Notes: a model not told the origin generated them from the letters alone. 64,000 nt of DNA from Pseudovibrio sp. Ad37 (GCF_001623075.1 NZ_LMCF01000215.1:62001-126000); one strand, 5' to 3'; shown: positions 43,720 through 54,045, counted from the stretch's first letter. A program made the numbers and translations.

Positions 43720-45921
43720 ATGATCCAAAATAGCGTCAAGATCACCCCCGAACTCATTGAGGCCCACGGTCTTAAGGAAGATGAATATGCTCGCATCCTG
43801 GAGCTGATTGGCAGAGAGCCAACCTTCACCGAGCTTGGAATTTTCTCCGCAATGTGGAACGAGCATTGCTCCTACAAATCCTCCAAGAAATGGTTGAAGA
43901 CACTCCCGACCACCGGACCTCGTGTTATTCAGGGACCGGGCGAGAATGCAGGCGTTGTCGACATCGATGACGGGCAAGCAGTCGTCTTTAAGATGGAAAG
44001 CCACAACCACCCATCTTACATTGAGCCATATCAAGGCGCAGCAACTGGCGTTGGTGGCATTCTGCGCGACGTGTTCACCATGGGTGCACGTCCGGTCGCA
44101 GCCATGAATGCCCTTCGCTTCGGTGAACCAGATCATCCACGTACCCGTCACCTCGTGTCAGGCGTTGTGTCTGGTGTAGGTGGATACGGCAACTCCTTCG
44201 GTGTCCCGACAGTGGGCGGTGAAGTTGAGTTCCACAAATCCTACAACGGAAACTGTCTGGTCAACGCATTCGCAGCTGGCCTTGCCGATTCTGACAAGAT
44301 CTTCCTGTCTGAAGCAAAAGGTGTTGGCCTCCCGGTCGTGTACCTTGGCGCAAAAACAGGACGCGACGGCGTAGGCGGCGCCACAATGGCATCCGCTGAG
44401 TTTGACGATTCCATCGACGAGAAGCGTCCAACCGTTCAGGTCGGTGACCCATTCACTGAAAAGTGCCTGATGGAAGCCTGCCTTGAACTGATGAAGACCG
44501 GCGCAGTCATCGCCATTCAGGACATGGGCGCGGCTGGCCTAACTTGCTCTGCTGTTGAAATGGGCGCAAAGGGTAACCTCGGCATCGATCTGGATCTCGA
44601 CAAAGTCCCAGCCCGCGAAGAAAACATGACTGCCTATGAGATGATGCTCTCTGAAAGCCAAGAGCGCATGCTCATGGTTCTTGAGCCATCCAAGGAAAAA
44701 GAAGCCGAAGCCATCTTCACCAAGTGGGGACTGGACTTCGCAATCTGCGGTGTAACCACAGATACCCTGCGCTTTGTTGTGAAGCAGCACGGTGAAGTCA
44801 TGGCTAATCTGCCAATCAAGGAACTTGGCGACGAAGCTCCTGAATATGATCGTCCTTGGACGCAGTGGCCTGAACCAGAAGAAATTGCAGCAGCTAACGT
44901 TGAAGAGCCAGCAGACTACAAAGAAGCTCTGCTGAAGCTTATCGGTGGTGCTAACGGATCCTCCCGTCGCTGGGTCTATGAGCAATATGACACCCTTATT
45001 CAGGGCAATTCTGCAGCAACTCCGGGCGGTGACGCTGGCGTAATCCGCGTGGACGGAACAGACAAGGGTCTGGCATTCTCCGTAGACGTGAACCCACGCT
45101 ATTGCTACGCAAACCCATATGAAGGCGGCAAGCAGGCAGTTGCAGAAACCTACCGCAACCTGTCTGCAGTTGGGTCCCTTCCGCTGGCGATCACCGACAA
45201 CCTGAACTTCGGCAATCCCGAAAAGCCTGAGATCATGGGCCAGTTCGTTGGCTGCTTGAAAGGCATCGGTGAAGCATGCGAAGTGCTGGAAACTCCGATC
45301 GTCTCCGGTAACGTGTCTTTGTACAACGAAACCTACGGCGAAGGCATTCTGCCAACACCTGCAATCGGCGGCGTTGGCCTGCTCAAAGACGTGACCAAGC
45401 GCGTTGGCAGTGCATTCGTTAGCACTGGTGAAACCATCATCGTGCTCGGTGGCAAAGGCAAACACCTCGGTTCATCTCAGTACCTGCAGGAAGTTCTGGG
45501 CAGCGATGAAGGTGCCCCTCCTTCAGTGGATCTGGAAGTTGAGAAGCTCACCGGAACGTTCGTACGTGAAGCCATCACCACGGACCGCATCACAGCAGCT
45601 CACGACATTTCATCTGGCGGCCTAGCTGTTGCTCTTGCGGAAATGGCCATCAAAGGCAAGCTCGGCGCTGCTGTAAAAATTACCGGCGAACATCCTCATG
45701 CCATTCTGTTTGGCGAAGATCAAAGTCGCTATATTGTGACTGTGGCAGAGGAAAAGCTCGCTGCCTTCTTGGAAGATGCGATCGACGCTGGTATCAGCAC
45801 GGAAGAAATCGGTAAGACTGGAGGTGATACTCTTGTTCTTGGTGATAAAATCAGTGCGTCAGTTGAAGAGCTGAACAATGCTTTCGAGGGATGGTTCCCG
45901 TATTTTATGCAGGCGAGCTGA
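43720..45921 (+). CDS. purL: Phosphoribosylformylglycinamidine synthase subunit PurL
   Basis: 733 aa from ATG 43720; the small-type PurL that needs PurS and Pur[21 protein letters not shown] starts the conserved part, so the 22 residues before it in the longer frame are not used. Motifs: [38 protein letters not shown] and [20 protein letters not shown] form the ATP/FGAR site; [14 protein letters not shown] and [17 protein letters not shown] occur in the second half. It lies 6 kb from purSQ, and is not in one operon with them. The enzyme makes FGAM from FGAR, ATP and glutamine. Confidence 0.95.
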   Translation: MIQNSVKITPELIEAHGLKEDEYARILELIGREPTFTELGIFSAMWNEHCSYKSSKKWLKTLPTTGPRVIQGPGENAGVVDIDDGQAVVFKMESHNHPSYIEPYQGAATGVGGILRDVFTMGARPVAAMNALRFGEPDHPRTRHLVSGVVSGVGGYGNSFGVPTVGGEVEFHKSYNGNCLVNAFAAGLADSDKIFLSEAKGVGLPVVYLGAKTGRDGVGGATMASAEFDDSIDEKRPTVQVGDPFTEKCLMEACLELMKTGAVIAIQDMGAAGLTCSAVEMGAKGNLGIDLDLDKVPAREENMTAYEMMLSESQERMLMVLEPSKEKEAEAIFTKWGLDFAICGVTTDTLRFVVKQHGEVMANLPIKELGDEAPEYDRPWTQWPEPEEIAAANVEEPADYKEALLKLIGGANGSSRRWVYEQYDTLIQGNSAATPGGDAGVIRVDGTDKGLAFSVDVNPRYCYANPYEGGKQAVAETYRNLSAVGSLPLAITDNLNFGNPEKPEIMGQFVGCLKGIGEACEVLETPIVSGNVSLYNETYGEGILPTPAIGGVGLLKDVTKRVGSAFVSTGETIIVLGGKGKHLGSSQYLQEVLGSDEGAPPSVDLEVEKLTGTFVREAITTDRITAAHDISSGGLAVALAEMAIKGKLGAAVKITGEHPHAILFGEDQSRYIVTVAEEKLAAFLEDAIDAGISTEEIGKTGGDTLVLGDKISASVEELNNAFEGWFPYFMQAS

Positions 45922-45964
45922 TACTCGTCCACCGAACTGCTAAACTGAGTTCTAAATAAGATTC

Positions 45965-45993
45965 GCTTCCCTCCTCATTTGGATGAGGGAAGC
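45965..45993. other. Inverted repeat after purL
   Basis: GCTTCCCTC / GAGGGAAGC (9-bp arms, 11-base loop) between purL and bolA. No T tract follows, so it is not a standard terminator; it could slow or process a purL-bolA transcript. Confidence 0.55.
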
Positions 45994-46034
45994 AGCCAAA
46001 CAGAAGTAACCCAGTCGGGCAAGGAGGCATACCC

Positions 46035-46268
46035 ATGGCCATGGACGCAGGCGAACTACAAAACCTTATCAAAGAGGCTTTGCCAGACGCACACGTGGAA
46101 ATCAGAGATCTGGCAGGTGACGGCGATCATTACGCCGCTGTCGTTATCTCAGAGAGTTTCCGCGGCAAATCCCGCGTACAGCAGCACCAGTTGGTGTATC
46201 AGGCTCTTAAGGGTAAAATGGGCGACGATTTGCACGCATTGGCGTTGCAGACCACTGCTCCGGAATAA
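46035..46268 (+). CDS. bolA: BolA-family protein
   Basis: 77-aa cytosolic protein. IKEALPDAHVEIRDLAGDGD, YAAVVISESFRGKSRVQQHQ and LVYQALKGKMGDDLHALAL match BolA, including the conserved histidine in the HQLVYQAL helix. AAGGAGGC precedes ATG 46035. Encoded directly before a CGFS glutaredoxin, its usual Fe-S partner; together they bind a [2Fe-2S] cluster and take part in iron sensing or cluster delivery. Confidence 0.93.
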   Translation: MAMDAGELQNLIKEALPDAHVEIRDLAGDGDHYAAVVISESFRGKSRVQQHQLVYQALKGKMGDDLHALALQTTAPE

Positions 46269-46398
46269 CAAAACTAAGGCAGTGCGACCTTTCTCTTGCA
46301 TTATCCCTGCAAGTTCCCATATGAGTGCCGCACTACGAACAATATACAATCACGGTCACCGGGCTTTGACCCCGGTCGAGCGAAAGGAACTCGACGAC

Positions 46399-46734
46399 AT
46401 GAGCGATATCCAAAGCTGGATCAAAAACGAAGTAGAAAACAACGATGTAGTGCTCTTTATGAAAGGCACTCCAAACTTCCCACAGTGTGGCTTCTCCGGC
46501 CAGTCTGTGCAGATTTTGGATTACATCGGCGTAAAATACGTCGGTCATAACGTTCTGGAAGACGATAGCCTCCGTCAGGGCATCAAAGATTATAGCCAGT
46601 GGCCAACAATCCCACAGCTCTACGTCAAAGGCGAGTTCGTTGGTGGCTGTGATATTATCCGTGAAATGTTCCAGTCTCAGGAACTTCAGGCTTTGTTCTC
46701 AGAAAAAGGCATCGAGATCGCACCAGCTGCGTAA
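46399..46734 (+). CDS. grxD: Monothiol glutaredoxin (Grx4/GrxD)
   Basis: 111 aa, single-domain monothiol glutaredoxin. The KGTPNFPQCGFSGQSV segment contains the CGFS cluster-binding site (about residue 29); WPTIPQLYVKGEFVGGCDI is the glutathione-binding TIPQ/GGCD part. AAAGGA precedes ATG 46399. With BolA upstream it forms a [2Fe-2S] trafficking pair. Terminator follows. Confidence 0.95.
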   Translation: MSDIQSWIKNEVENNDVVLFMKGTPNFPQCGFSGQSVQILDYIGVKYVGHNVLEDDSLRQGIKDYSQWPTIPQLYVKGEFVGGCDIIREMFQSQELQALFSEKGIEIAPAA

Positions 46735-46759
46735 GTCTCTGCTGAACATAAAATTCATA

Positions 46760-46788
46760 AAACGGGCCTTCGCATGGAGGCCCGTTTT
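46760..46788 (+). terminator. Intrinsic terminator after grxD
   Basis: Stem AACGGGCCT / AGGCCCGTT with an 8-base loop followed by TTTTTT. Confidence 0.87.
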
Positions 46789-46852
46789 TTGTTGTCAGGC
46801 ATTTGAAAACCATTAGGTTATTCTGCAAGCATTCCTCCAAAGCAGGCAGCAT

Positions 46853-47515
46853 ATGTTTAAGACCATTGTTTTCGATTTGGATGGCACTATTTGCCACCAC
46901 AAAGCATCCTACTCCAAAATGTTCTTTGAAATTTTTGGTGAGCAGTTCAACAAGCACAGCGACACTTGGCTACGCCACATGCTGCACAATGGCGAGCACA
47001 CCGGGTTGGAGGCTGTGCAGTCGTGTTTCCCAGACATGCAGGCTGACGAACAGGGGCACGCGCTGGCAACGTTCACCCAGAGGTGGGCGGAGGCACAAGC
47101 TCCTTTCTCTGGCATTTTTGAAGCAATCGCACTTTTGAAGGCAAACTTTGACTGTCAGATTGGTGTCATGACCAATGGCCCTTCAGGTTTCCAATGGGCT
47201 GTCATGAGCAAGCTTGGAGTTCGGGATCACGTCGACTTTGCGTACGCCAGTGGTGATACATTCCCGGCGGAATGCAAACCAAGCGTGTCCCTTCTTCGCA
47301 AGCTTGAGAACAAACACGACTTTATCGCGGAAACAGCTCTGTTCATTGGCGATAATCTGGAAAAAGACATCAAGCCTGCCCGCGAAGCAGGTTGGAGTGC
47401 CCTCCATGTTGCTCCCCACGATCGAAAAGCAGATGCCCTGCCCCTCAACAGCTTCACAGAAGCAATAGCGCAGGCAGAGTGCTTAGAGGTTAACTGGAGC
47501 AGTCTGACCGCTTAA
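46853..47515 (+). CDS. HAD-superfamily hydrolase
   Basis: 220-aa haloacid dehalogenase-type phosphatase. Motif I is FDLDGTICHH (about residues 6-15) with nucleophile D8, motif II GVMTNGPSG, motif III carries the lysine near AECKPS, and motif IV is FIGDNLEKDIKPARE. The helical cap after motif I is type C1. Members hydrolyse small phosphate esters such as nucleotides or sugar phosphates; substrate not resolved. No obvious operon. Confidence 0.88.
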   Translation: MFKTIVFDLDGTICHHKASYSKMFFEIFGEQFNKHSDTWLRHMLHNGEHTGLEAVQSCFPDMQADEQGHALATFTQRWAEAQAPFSGIFEAIALLKANFDCQIGVMTNGPSGFQWAVMSKLGVRDHVDFAYASGDTFPAECKPSVSLLRKLENKHDFIAETALFIGDNLEKDIKPAREAGWSALHVAPHDRKADALPLNSFTEAIAQAECLEVNWSSLTA

Positions 47516-47608
47516 CCTTCCTGAACGCTGAATGAACACGCCTCTCAGAGCTCTCTCACATTCCCCTTGCTAAAACAGTCTCATCAACAGTTCATCGGGG
47601 GATGAGAG

Positions 47609-47800
47609 ATGCAAGTTTATCTGAGAGTTTTGCTCCTAGGCGTAATCACAGGCACCACGATGGGTGCAGTCGCCGCAGCTATTACGCCAACCACGAAGGA
47701 AGAGTTGGCTCGCTACGAGTGCAACCACATAACCGTTTTCCAAAAGCCGTCTCTACTGAACGGCCCTGACGCCTGTAAGTACTATGGGGGGGTGAAGTGA
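47609..47800 (+). CDS. Small secreted or membrane protein of unknown function
   Basis: 63 aa with a hydrophobic N-terminus (LRVLLLGVITGTTMGAVAAA), probably a signal peptide ending near residue 24. The remaining 39 residues have two cysteines (YECNHI, DACKYY). GGGGGATGAGAG provides a strong ribosome-binding site before ATG 47609. No family recognised; it is convergent with the next gene, whose end lies four bases away. Confidence 0.6.
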   Translation: MQVYLRVLLLGVITGTTMGAVAAAITPTTKEELARYECNHITVFQKPSLLNGPDACKYYGGVK

Positions 47801-47804
47801 GAAC

Positions 47805-48110
47805 TCAGCTGCACTCATACTGCTGCTTCACCACGGTGATAACACCGTCTCGTAAGTTAAAGCGCTCAGTCAGCTTGCTACAGCGATCACACAGTGGAAC
47901 AATCTGGGCCCGACTACCGCTCAGCCATCTCAGGTGTGATCCTTGGGTGGGTTTTTTATGACAATCTGCATTGCTGCATGTAGATGGCCAGTCACGTTTT
48001 GAATGCCTGATCCAGTGCAACTTCCAGGAACCGCACTGACAGGATTGATCAGCAGTATCTCTCTGCTTTTTCCATCCAATACCGTTCAAGCCATCAATGA
48101 CCATATTCAT
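47805..48110 (-). CDS. Small cysteine-rich zinc-binding (HNH-like) protein
   Basis: 101 aa from ATG 48110 with GGAGG five bases upstream; a longer frame to 48170 is rejected. CQCGSWKLHWIRHSKRDW, TCSNADCHKKPTQGSHL and IVPLCDRCSKL give three pairs of cysteines and a GSH segment. The layout C-x-C-G...C-x4-C...G-x-H...P-L-C-x2-C resembles a family of small HNH/zinc-finger proteins of unknown role that I recall from other bacteria. Not known whether it is a nuclease; the catalytic His of HNH is a candidate at GSHL. Confidence 0.6.
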   Translation of the reverse strand: MNMVIDGLNGIGWKKQRDTADQSCQCGSWKLHWIRHSKRDWPSTCSNADCHKKPTQGSHLRWLSGSRAQIVPLCDRCSKLTERFNLRDGVITVVKQQYECS

Positions 48111-48353
48111 AGTTACCTCCAATGCCTTTCGTGGAAAATTCACATCGAGAAACCAAAAAAATATCGCCACGTTAAACCGCGGCTTGATCGCTGAAATTCT
48201 GTCTTAACTCAACTTTAGTTACAGGGTCTGGATACAATCTTTATTGAATAGGTAAAATCGCGCAGTTTCTGCAATTATTTCTTGCAGTTTACGTATTTTT
48301 ATTACCTAACAAGAATTTAAAATACCACAGGGAATCTCCGGCAACACTGAAAA

Positions 48354-48851
48354 TCAAACACCATTGATACGGCGAAACTGGTTGATTTGCTCAGACATTT
48401 CTTCTGGAGATTGCTTGTAGGTGCCTGGCAGCACCCCATCAACACCCAATCCACGCACGGCTTGAGCATAGGGAAATTTTCGTTTCCCCTTCAAATCCAA
48501 CACAACGCGTTTGGCTAGTTTAAACCCCATAAAGCTGAGTTGCTTTACATCCACACTCTCAATCTCATTCCAGGCCAGTCTACGCTTGATGAGAGCACGG
48601 TGATAAACAATTCCGCCTTTTCCAATCTCGGTATAATTGAGCGAAGGAAGATGAAAGATGCAAGCAGTGCCAAGTGCAATGGTAATGCCAATCAGAAAGA
48701 ACGTGGTGATGCTTATGCCAAACACCTCTTCAAGCAACGGAGAGAGATCTGCAAATCCTCGCAACTGTGAGAACAACACAAACATCAGCGCAGTAAAGAC
48801 GTTCTGCAAAACCAAAGCCGTGTTACGTGCCCAAAATCGAAGTGGTGTCAT
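48354..48851 (-). CDS. Two-helix membrane protein of unknown function (PH-like tail)
   Basis: 165 aa from ATG 48851 (a TTG four codons earlier is possible). Two membrane segments (about residues 8-28 and 42-66) precede a soluble tail with the strand-rich GKGGIVYHRALIKRRLAWNE and IESVDVKQLSFMGFKLAKRV segments, a pattern that looks like a bacterial PH-like domain. The family is not recognised with confidence. It lies between a Cys-rich small gene and ttcA, all on the reverse strand. Confidence 0.55.
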   Translation of the reverse strand: MTPLRFWARNTALVLQNVFTALMFVLFSQLRGFADLSPLLEEVFGISITTFFLIGITIALGTACIFHLPSLNYTEIGKGGIVYHRALIKRRLAWNEIESVDVKQLSFMGFKLAKRVVLDLKGKRKFPYAQAVRGLGVDGVLPGTYKQSPEEMSEQINQFRRINGV

Positions 48852-48950
48852 GTCTCTATCCAATCCAACCGATCAATCTATCGGAAAAAAGCAAAAACCG
48901 CTCCATCAAAGGATGCAGCGGTTTAGAATTACAGCAGTTAAGCCAAATGA

Positions 48951-49916
48951 CTAAAACTCATTGCCAAACAGTTTCTCAGTCATCGCAGCAGCAGCGGAGC
49001 AAGGTTCCTGATCACTCTCTCCCTGCTCACCCGTATTAGGACGCAGGCCAACAAAATCAAACGCCTGTGCATCATGTAAATGAGATGGACGCACATGCGC
49101 CAGAGCCCGAGCCATAATGCCCAGCCGACCCGGCGTCTCCTTCTCCCACTGTTGCAACATCTTCTTCACCTGAACACGCTGCAAGCCATCCTGTGAGCCA
49201 CACAGGTTACAAGGAATGATTGGGAAATCCATTGCCTTGGAGAACTTCTCGATATCCGCTTCAGAGGAGTTCATCAGCGGACGCAGCACCATCAGGTCAC
49301 CTTCATCATTCACCAGCTTTGGCGGCATCGACGCCATGCGGCCACCAAAGAACATGTTCATCATAAAGGTTTCCAAAGCATCGTCCCGGTGATGCCCCAA
49401 CACAATTGCCTCACAGCCCAGCTCACGCGCAGTACGATATAAAATACCGCGGCGCAGGCGAGAGCACAGGGAACAATAAGTAGACGTTTCAGGCAGCTTG
49501 TCGGTCACAATGCCGTAGGTGTTCTCGCGCACAATCTTGTTCGGGATCTGGTAGCGCTCAAAGAACTCGGGCAGGATGTGTTGCGGGAAATCCGGCTGGG
49601 ACTGGTCAAGATTGCAGGCGATCAGGTCAACAGGAAGAAGACCGCGCCACTTCAGATCCATCAGAACAGCAAGCAGAGTGTAGCTGTCTTTACCGCCAGA
49701 AAGGCAGATCAGCCATTTGGTTTTCTCCGGGCTCGCCCCATCCAGAACCATCTTATAGTCAGAAATTGCCTGACGAGTTTCACGCAGCAACCGTTTACGC
49801 AGTTTTTTGAACTCAACCGAACTTGGCACCTCACGGAAAAGTGGATGACACTTTGAATCGAAACTCTTGTCCTCAGCAGCTGTATCAGTGGCGTGTTCTG
49901 CGCTTAACTGGCTCAT
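48951..49916 (-). CDS. ttcA: tRNA 2-thiocytidine(32) synthetase TtcA
   Basis: 321-aa PP-loop ATPase that makes 2-thiocytidine at position 32 of tRNA with an Fe-S cluster. The PP-loop [20 protein letters not shown] carries SGGKDS (about residue 74). Cluster ligands are in [14 protein letters not shown] (CxxC) and the later [12 protein letters not shown] (CxxC). [20 protein letters not shown] is the ATP-dependent loop. Length and motifs are normal. It lies 130 bases downstream of rpsD on the same strand, separated by a terminator. Confidence 0.95.
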   Translation of the reverse strand: MSQLSAEHATDTAAEDKSFDSKCHPLFREVPSSVEFKKLRKRLLRETRQAISDYKMVLDGASPEKTKWLICLSGGKDSYTLLAVLMDLKWRGLLPVDLIACNLDQSQPDFPQHILPEFFERYQIPNKIVRENTYGIVTDKLPETSTYCSLCSRLRRGILYRTARELGCEAIVLGHHRDDALETFMMNMFFGGRMASMPPKLVNDEGDLMVLRPLMNSSEADIEKFSKAMDFPIIPCNLCGSQDGLQRVQVKKMLQQWEKETPGRLGIMARALAHVRPSHLHDAQAFDFVGLRPNTGEQGESDQEPCSAAAAMTEKLFGNEF

Positions 49917-49991
49917 GGCGTTATCTTATCTTCACTCGTTCTCAATCAAACAATGGCGAATGCAATATGCTGCGGGAGGAATAACACCACC

Positions 49992-50021
49992 AAAAGAAAA
50001 GGGCCACCCAAAGGGCAGCCC
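49992..50021 (-). terminator. Intrinsic terminator after rpsD
   Basis: Reverse-strand 9-bp stem GGGCTGCCC with GGGTGGCCC (two G-U pairs), loop TTT, then TTTTCTTTT. It lies 28 bases after the rpsD stop. Confidence 0.8.
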
Positions 50022-50048
50022 AAATCAAATTCTTCAGGATCAAACCTA

Positions 50049-50666
50049 TTAGCGGGAATAGAATTCCACAACCAGGTTTGGTTCCATCTGAACTGGGTAA
50101 GGCACGTCGCCAAAAGCAGGAACACGAGCAAATGTCGCGGTCAGCTTGTTGGTGTCAACGTCAAGGTAGTCAGGAACGTCGCGCTCAGCGGACTGTACTG
50201 CTTCCAGTACGATTGCCAGCTGCTTGGACTTTTCACGAACTTCAATAACGTCACCAGGCTTACACATGTAAGAACCGATGTTTACGCGGCGACCATTTAC
50301 GTTCACATGACCGTGGTTGATGAACTGACGAGCAGCAAACACAGTGAGAACGAATTTTGCGCGGTAAACAACTGCGTCAAGACGGCACTCGAGAAGACCG
50401 ATAAGGTTTTCAGAAGTATCACCGCGCTGACGGGAAGCTTCATCATAAGTCTTACGGAACTGTTTCTCAGAGATGTTGCCGTAGTAGCCTTTCAGCTTCT
50501 GCTTAGCGCGCAGCTGCACACCAAAGTCAGAAAGCTTACCCTTACGACGCTGACCGTGCTGGCCTGGGCCATATTCACGACGGTTCGCAGGGCTTTTAGG
50601 ACGACCCCAGATGTTTTCACCCATCCGACGGTCTAGTTTATACTTGGCGCTCTGGCGCTTAGACAT
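50049..50666 (-). CDS. rpsD: 30S ribosomal protein S4
   Basis: 205-aa primary 16S rRNA-binding protein. [40 protein letters not shown], and the S4 domain with [19 protein letters not shown] and [18 protein letters not shown] are present. AAGGAAA precedes ATG 50666; the longer frame's 20 extra residues are not used. It is alone here, not in the alpha operon, as in many alphaproteobacteria. Confidence 0.97.
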   Translation of the reverse strand: MSKRQSAKYKLDRRMGENIWGRPKSPANRREYGPGQHGQRRKGKLSDFGVQLRAKQKLKGYYGNISEKQFRKTYDEASRQRGDTSENLIGLLECRLDAVVYRAKFVLTVFAARQFINHGHVNVNGRRVNIGSYMCKPGDVIEVREKSKQLAIVLEAVQSAERDVPDYLDVDTNKLTATFARVPAFGDVPYPVQMEPNLVVEFYSR

Positions 50667-50904
50667 CGCAGTTTCCTTAGCGTTTATCTGTAATTTTAAA
50701 GGAAACGCGCCCTCCTTTTCCTTCACAAACCCAAAGGCTCATAAAGATTGACAGCGGTCCTGGCAAATAGCGCATGCCGAACCACACGGGTGCGTAAAAT
50801 CAAGCCGGCTCCATAGGAACCGCCATGAACAGCGCATTCCTATTGAAATTGCACGCAAGAGTCAACGGAATATGACAGCAAACAGCTGAGAAATAAGAGC
50901 ACTA

Positions 50905-52359
50905 TCAATAGCGCCTTTGCGCTTCTTCGCCGCGCTCTTTGCTCCAGATCGTAGCATCAACACCATCTGCAAGTTCAGGATGTTCGGCAATATCAAACAT
51001 AGGTTCCTTCCCTTCCTTAAGCTGTTTAATGTAATCCTTGGTAATCAAGGACACTTTTGGCGCTAGAAGCACAATCGCAATCAGGTTGATTGTGGCCATC
51101 ACAGCCATAGCGGCATCCGCTGCGTTGAATACAGTATCGACTGTCTGCAAAGTACCCCAAAACACCATTGCCAGCGAAAGAACACGAAGGATTGTGAGCC
51201 CCGGCTTCCAGCCATGCTCCAGATAAATCATGGCATTTTCCGCATAAGAATAGTTCGCCACAATCGAGGTGAATGCAAAGAACAAGATCGCAACAGCGAT
51301 GAAGTAGACACCAAAGTCACCCACATGCGCCTCTGCCGCAGATTGTGTCAGCGATATTCCCGTCACACCAGTTGTCGGATCATAGATACCGGAGAGCAGG
51401 ATAATCAATGCGGTCGCAGTACAGATCACGATCGTATCAATGAAAACACCCAGCGCCTGCACAAAGCCCTGTGAGGCAGGATGATGCGGATCAGGAACAG
51501 CTGACGCGGCAATGTTTGGCGCAGACCCCATGCCAGCTTCGTTGGAGTATAGACCACGGCGGACACCGTTCAGCAGCGCTGCCATCACACCACCAGATAT
51601 CCCGCCAACCGCTTCTTCAAGGCCGAAGGCATGCGCGACGATACTCCACAGAACACCGGGCACTTCTTCGTAATTCGCAGCCAGAATACCAAACGCGATC
51701 ACCACATAAGCAATCGCCATAAACGGAACGACGACCTCAGCAAAGTGAGCGATCTTCCGCAGGCCACCAAAGATGACCAGCCCAGCGGCTAAAACGAGCA
51801 CAACACCAGTGACGATTTCCGGCATATCAAATGCACTGTTCATAGCATCTGCAATGGAGTTGGACTGCACGGCGGAGAACACAATGCCAAAAGCAAAAAT
51901 CAAAGCAATTGCAAAGATATGGCCAAGCAATTTGCTTTTAAGACCAGCTGCCATGTAAACCGCCGGACCACCGCGAAACTGACCGTCGTCATCTTCAACC
52001 TTATAAAGCTGGGCCAACGCGCTTTCTGCATAAGCCGTCGCCATGCCAACCAAAGCAACCATCCACATCCAGAAGATTGCCCCCGGTCCGCCCAGCGTCA
52101 GCGCCACAGCAACCCCTGCGATGTTGCCAGTACCAACACGGGACGCCAGACTGGTACACAAGGCCTGAAACGGGCTAATCCCGTTGCGATCTTCATGCCT
52201 CGATTTGAGAAGAACACTGAAACACTGCCCAAAATAACGAAACTGGATAAAGCCCAATCGGAACGTGAAAAACACACCAACGGCAAGCAAGCCATAAAGC
52301 AGAACGTAATTCCAGAGGATGGTATTGGTGTAATCGACGACAGTATTGATGATATCCAA
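50905..52359 (-). CDS. Alanine/glycine:cation symporter (AGCS family)
   Basis: 484-aa inner-membrane protein with about eleven hydrophobic helices. Marks: FFTFRLGFIQFRYFGQCF, ALCTSLASRVGTGNIAGVAVA and GGPGAIFWMWMVALVGMATA near the start, LNGVRRGLYSNEAGMGSAPN in the middle. These are characteristic of sodium- or proton-coupled D/L-alanine or glycine uptake. No glycine-riboswitch consensus is visible in the 142-base leader. Confidence 0.95.
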   Translation of the reverse strand: MDIINTVVDYTNTILWNYVLLYGLLAVGVFFTFRLGFIQFRYFGQCFSVLLKSRHEDRNGISPFQALCTSLASRVGTGNIAGVAVALTLGGPGAIFWMWMVALVGMATAYAESALAQLYKVEDDDGQFRGGPAVYMAAGLKSKLLGHIFAIALIFAFGIVFSAVQSNSIADAMNSAFDMPEIVTGVVLVLAAGLVIFGGLRKIAHFAEVVVPFMAIAYVVIAFGILAANYEEVPGVLWSIVAHAFGLEEAVGGISGGVMAALLNGVRRGLYSNEAGMGSAPNIAASAVPDPHHPASQGFVQALGVFIDTIVICTATALIILLSGIYDPTTGVTGISLTQSAAEAHVGDFGVYFIAVAILFFAFTSIVANYSYAENAMIYLEHGWKPGLTILRVLSLAMVFWGTLQTVDTVFNAADAAMAVMATINLIAIVLLAPKVSLITKDYIKQLKEGKEPMFDIAEHPELADGVDATIWSKERGEEAQRRY

Positions 52360-52501
52360 GGCTTCGACTCCAGCAAATGCGCAGGTGCCGACTGGGTATC
52401 AAAACAAATTCAAGATCCGCCTAGAACAACCAATTAAATAAGAGAGGATTTAAGCCAAGGCGGGCAACACTCCAGCAACCTATACGCTACGAGAGAGAAC
52501 C

Positions 52502-53275
52502 TCAGCTGGTCAGGAAAAACAGATCCTCAAACCCAGTCGCTACAGATTCCGGCTCCACGACCTGAACCAGCCGTTTGGCAATCGCAGGCGCTGGATCAAT
52601 CCACGTCACCGGCCAGGGAGCCACCTGCTCCATTTCTTCCTGCAAAAAAGGATAGTGCGTGCATCCAAGCACGATGCAGTCGGTACGCTGACCGATTTTC
52701 TCGACAAAGCAAGGAGCAATTTCCTGCTGCAAGCGATCAAGGTCAACAGTGCGGCCTACCAGCTTGTCTTCTGCAAGTGCAGCAAGACCCGTCGCCCCAA
52801 CAAGAGCGATATGGTGCTCAGGCGCAAACTCTATGATCAAGCCCTGCGTGTAGTCACGCTTCACAGTCCCTGGCGTGGCAAGCACTGCAAAAACGCCGCT
52901 TTGTGTTTGTTCTGCAGCAGGCTTAATTGCAGGAACCGTCCCAACCACAGGAACGCTCATAATCTCTCGCAAGCTCTTGAGTACAAGCGTCGAGGCCGTA
53001 TTGCAAGCCACCACTACCGCACTTGGCTGCCAAGCCTCACTGACTGATGCAACCAATGCGCAGATGTGCTCACGCAGTGCCGCCGCATCCCAGTCGCCAT
53101 AGGGGAAAGCAGCACGATCCGCCAGATACAGCAATGCAGCGTCAGGAAGCATTCGCTTGATCTCACGCTGCACAGACAGCCCCCCGACACCACTATCCAA
53201 CACCAACACACGACCAAACGTATCCGCCCGCATATGCATTTGCTGAAATGGAACGACAGGGGAGCCGGTCAGCAT
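52502..53275 (-). CDS. murI: Glutamate racemase
   Basis: 257-aa cytosolic enzyme that makes D-glutamate for peptidoglycan. VLVLDSGVGGLSVQREIKR gives the acid/base aspartate region; the two catalytic cysteines are in VVACNTASTLVLKSL (about residue 85) and IVLGCTHYPFLQEEM (about 199). The start at 53275 forms a TGATG overlap with trmJ, indicating translational coupling. The N-terminal first 15 residues are longer than usual and could be skipped by a later ATG (MQMHMRADTF). Confidence 0.94.
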   Translation of the reverse strand: MLTGSPVVPFQQMHMRADTFGRVLVLDSGVGGLSVQREIKRMLPDAALLYLADRAAFPYGDWDAAALREHICALVASVSEAWQPSAVVVACNTASTLVLKSLREIMSVPVVGTVPAIKPAAEQTQSGVFAVLATPGTVKRDYTQGLIIEFAPEHHIALVGATGLAALAEDKLVGRTVDLDRLQQEIAPCFVEKIGQRTDCIVLGCTHYPFLQEEMEQVAPWPVTWIDPAPAIAKRLVQVVEPESVATGFEDLFFLTS

Positions 53276-54045
53276 CAATCTTTGTCCTTCACGCCATATT
53301 TCTCAAAGCAGGAAATCACACCACGCATGATACGCACTTCATTTTCGGTGAGATCTGCTTTCTGAAAGATGTTGCGCAGCCTACGAATTGTTACTGGCTT
53401 CTTTTCAATAGGTCGGAAGAACCCGCGAGAATCTAGCCCTGCTTCTAGATGCTCAAACATTCGTTGAATGGACTCTTGTGTTGCCAGCTCTCCATCATAA
53501 TCGTCCAAGGAGAAAGGCAGTGCACCTGCTGTAGCCACACGGCGCCATTCATAGGCACATACCAGAACAGCCTGGGCAATATTCAAGGACGCATAGGTTG
53601 GATCAACCGGAAGGGTCACAATCTTATTTGCAAGCGCCACCTCGTCATTGTTCAGGCCCCAGCGTTCTCGGCCAAACATATAACCGGACGGGATCCCGCG
53701 CACGCCCTGAGCAACACTCTCAGTCGCAGCCTCATCAGGTCCCACAACAGATTTTGGAATATCACGGCTACGTGCGGTCGTTGCAAAAACGAGTTTCAGA
53801 TCGGCAACAGCTTCTTCAACGCTATCGAAAACTCGTGCTGCATCAATAACATGATGTGCCCGGCTGGAAGCTGAGCGTGCTTTTTCACTCGGCCAACCGT
53901 CGCGTGGATTGATCAGGCGCAGGTCGTGCAGACCAAAATTGGCCATAGCACGAGCAACCATACCGATGTTTTCGCCAAGTTGAGGTTCACAGAGAACGAC
54001 AACAGGAGGAATGGCATTGTTTGTTTCAGGAGTGCTTTCAGACAT
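53275..54045 (-). CDS. trmJ: tRNA (cytidine/uridine-2'-O)-methyltransferase TrmJ (SpoU family)
   Basis: 256-aa SPOUT-class RNA ribose methyltransferase. The SAM-knot features are VVLCEPQLGENIGMVARAMA, NFGLHDLRLINPRDGWPSEK, and YMFGRERWGLNNDEVALANK with LNIAQAVLVCAYEW. TrmJ methylates position 32 of several tRNAs. The C-terminal extension (after about residue 170) contains a helical tail with EHLEAGLDSRGFFRP. It overlaps murI by one base. Confidence 0.93.
   Translation of the reverse strand: MSESTPETNNAIPPVVVLCEPQLGENIGMVARAMANFGLHDLRLINPRDGWPSEKARSASSRAHHVIDAARVFDSVEEAVADLKLVFATTARSRDIPKSVVGPDEAATESVAQGVRGIPSGYMFGRERWGLNNDEVALANKIVTLPVDPTYASLNIAQAVLVCAYEWRRVATAGALPFSLDDYDGELATQESIQRMFEHLEAGLDSRGFFRPIEKKPVTIRRLRNIFQKADLTENEVRIMRGVISCFEKYGVKDKD

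Noticed and set aside
45965-45993. Terminator after purL
   Set aside because: A 9-bp stem is present but there is no T tract on either strand, so it is listed only as an inverted repeat.
52360-52501. Possible glycine riboswitch before the alanine/glycine symporter
   Set aside because: No glycine aptamer consensus was seen in the 142-base leader on the reverse strand.
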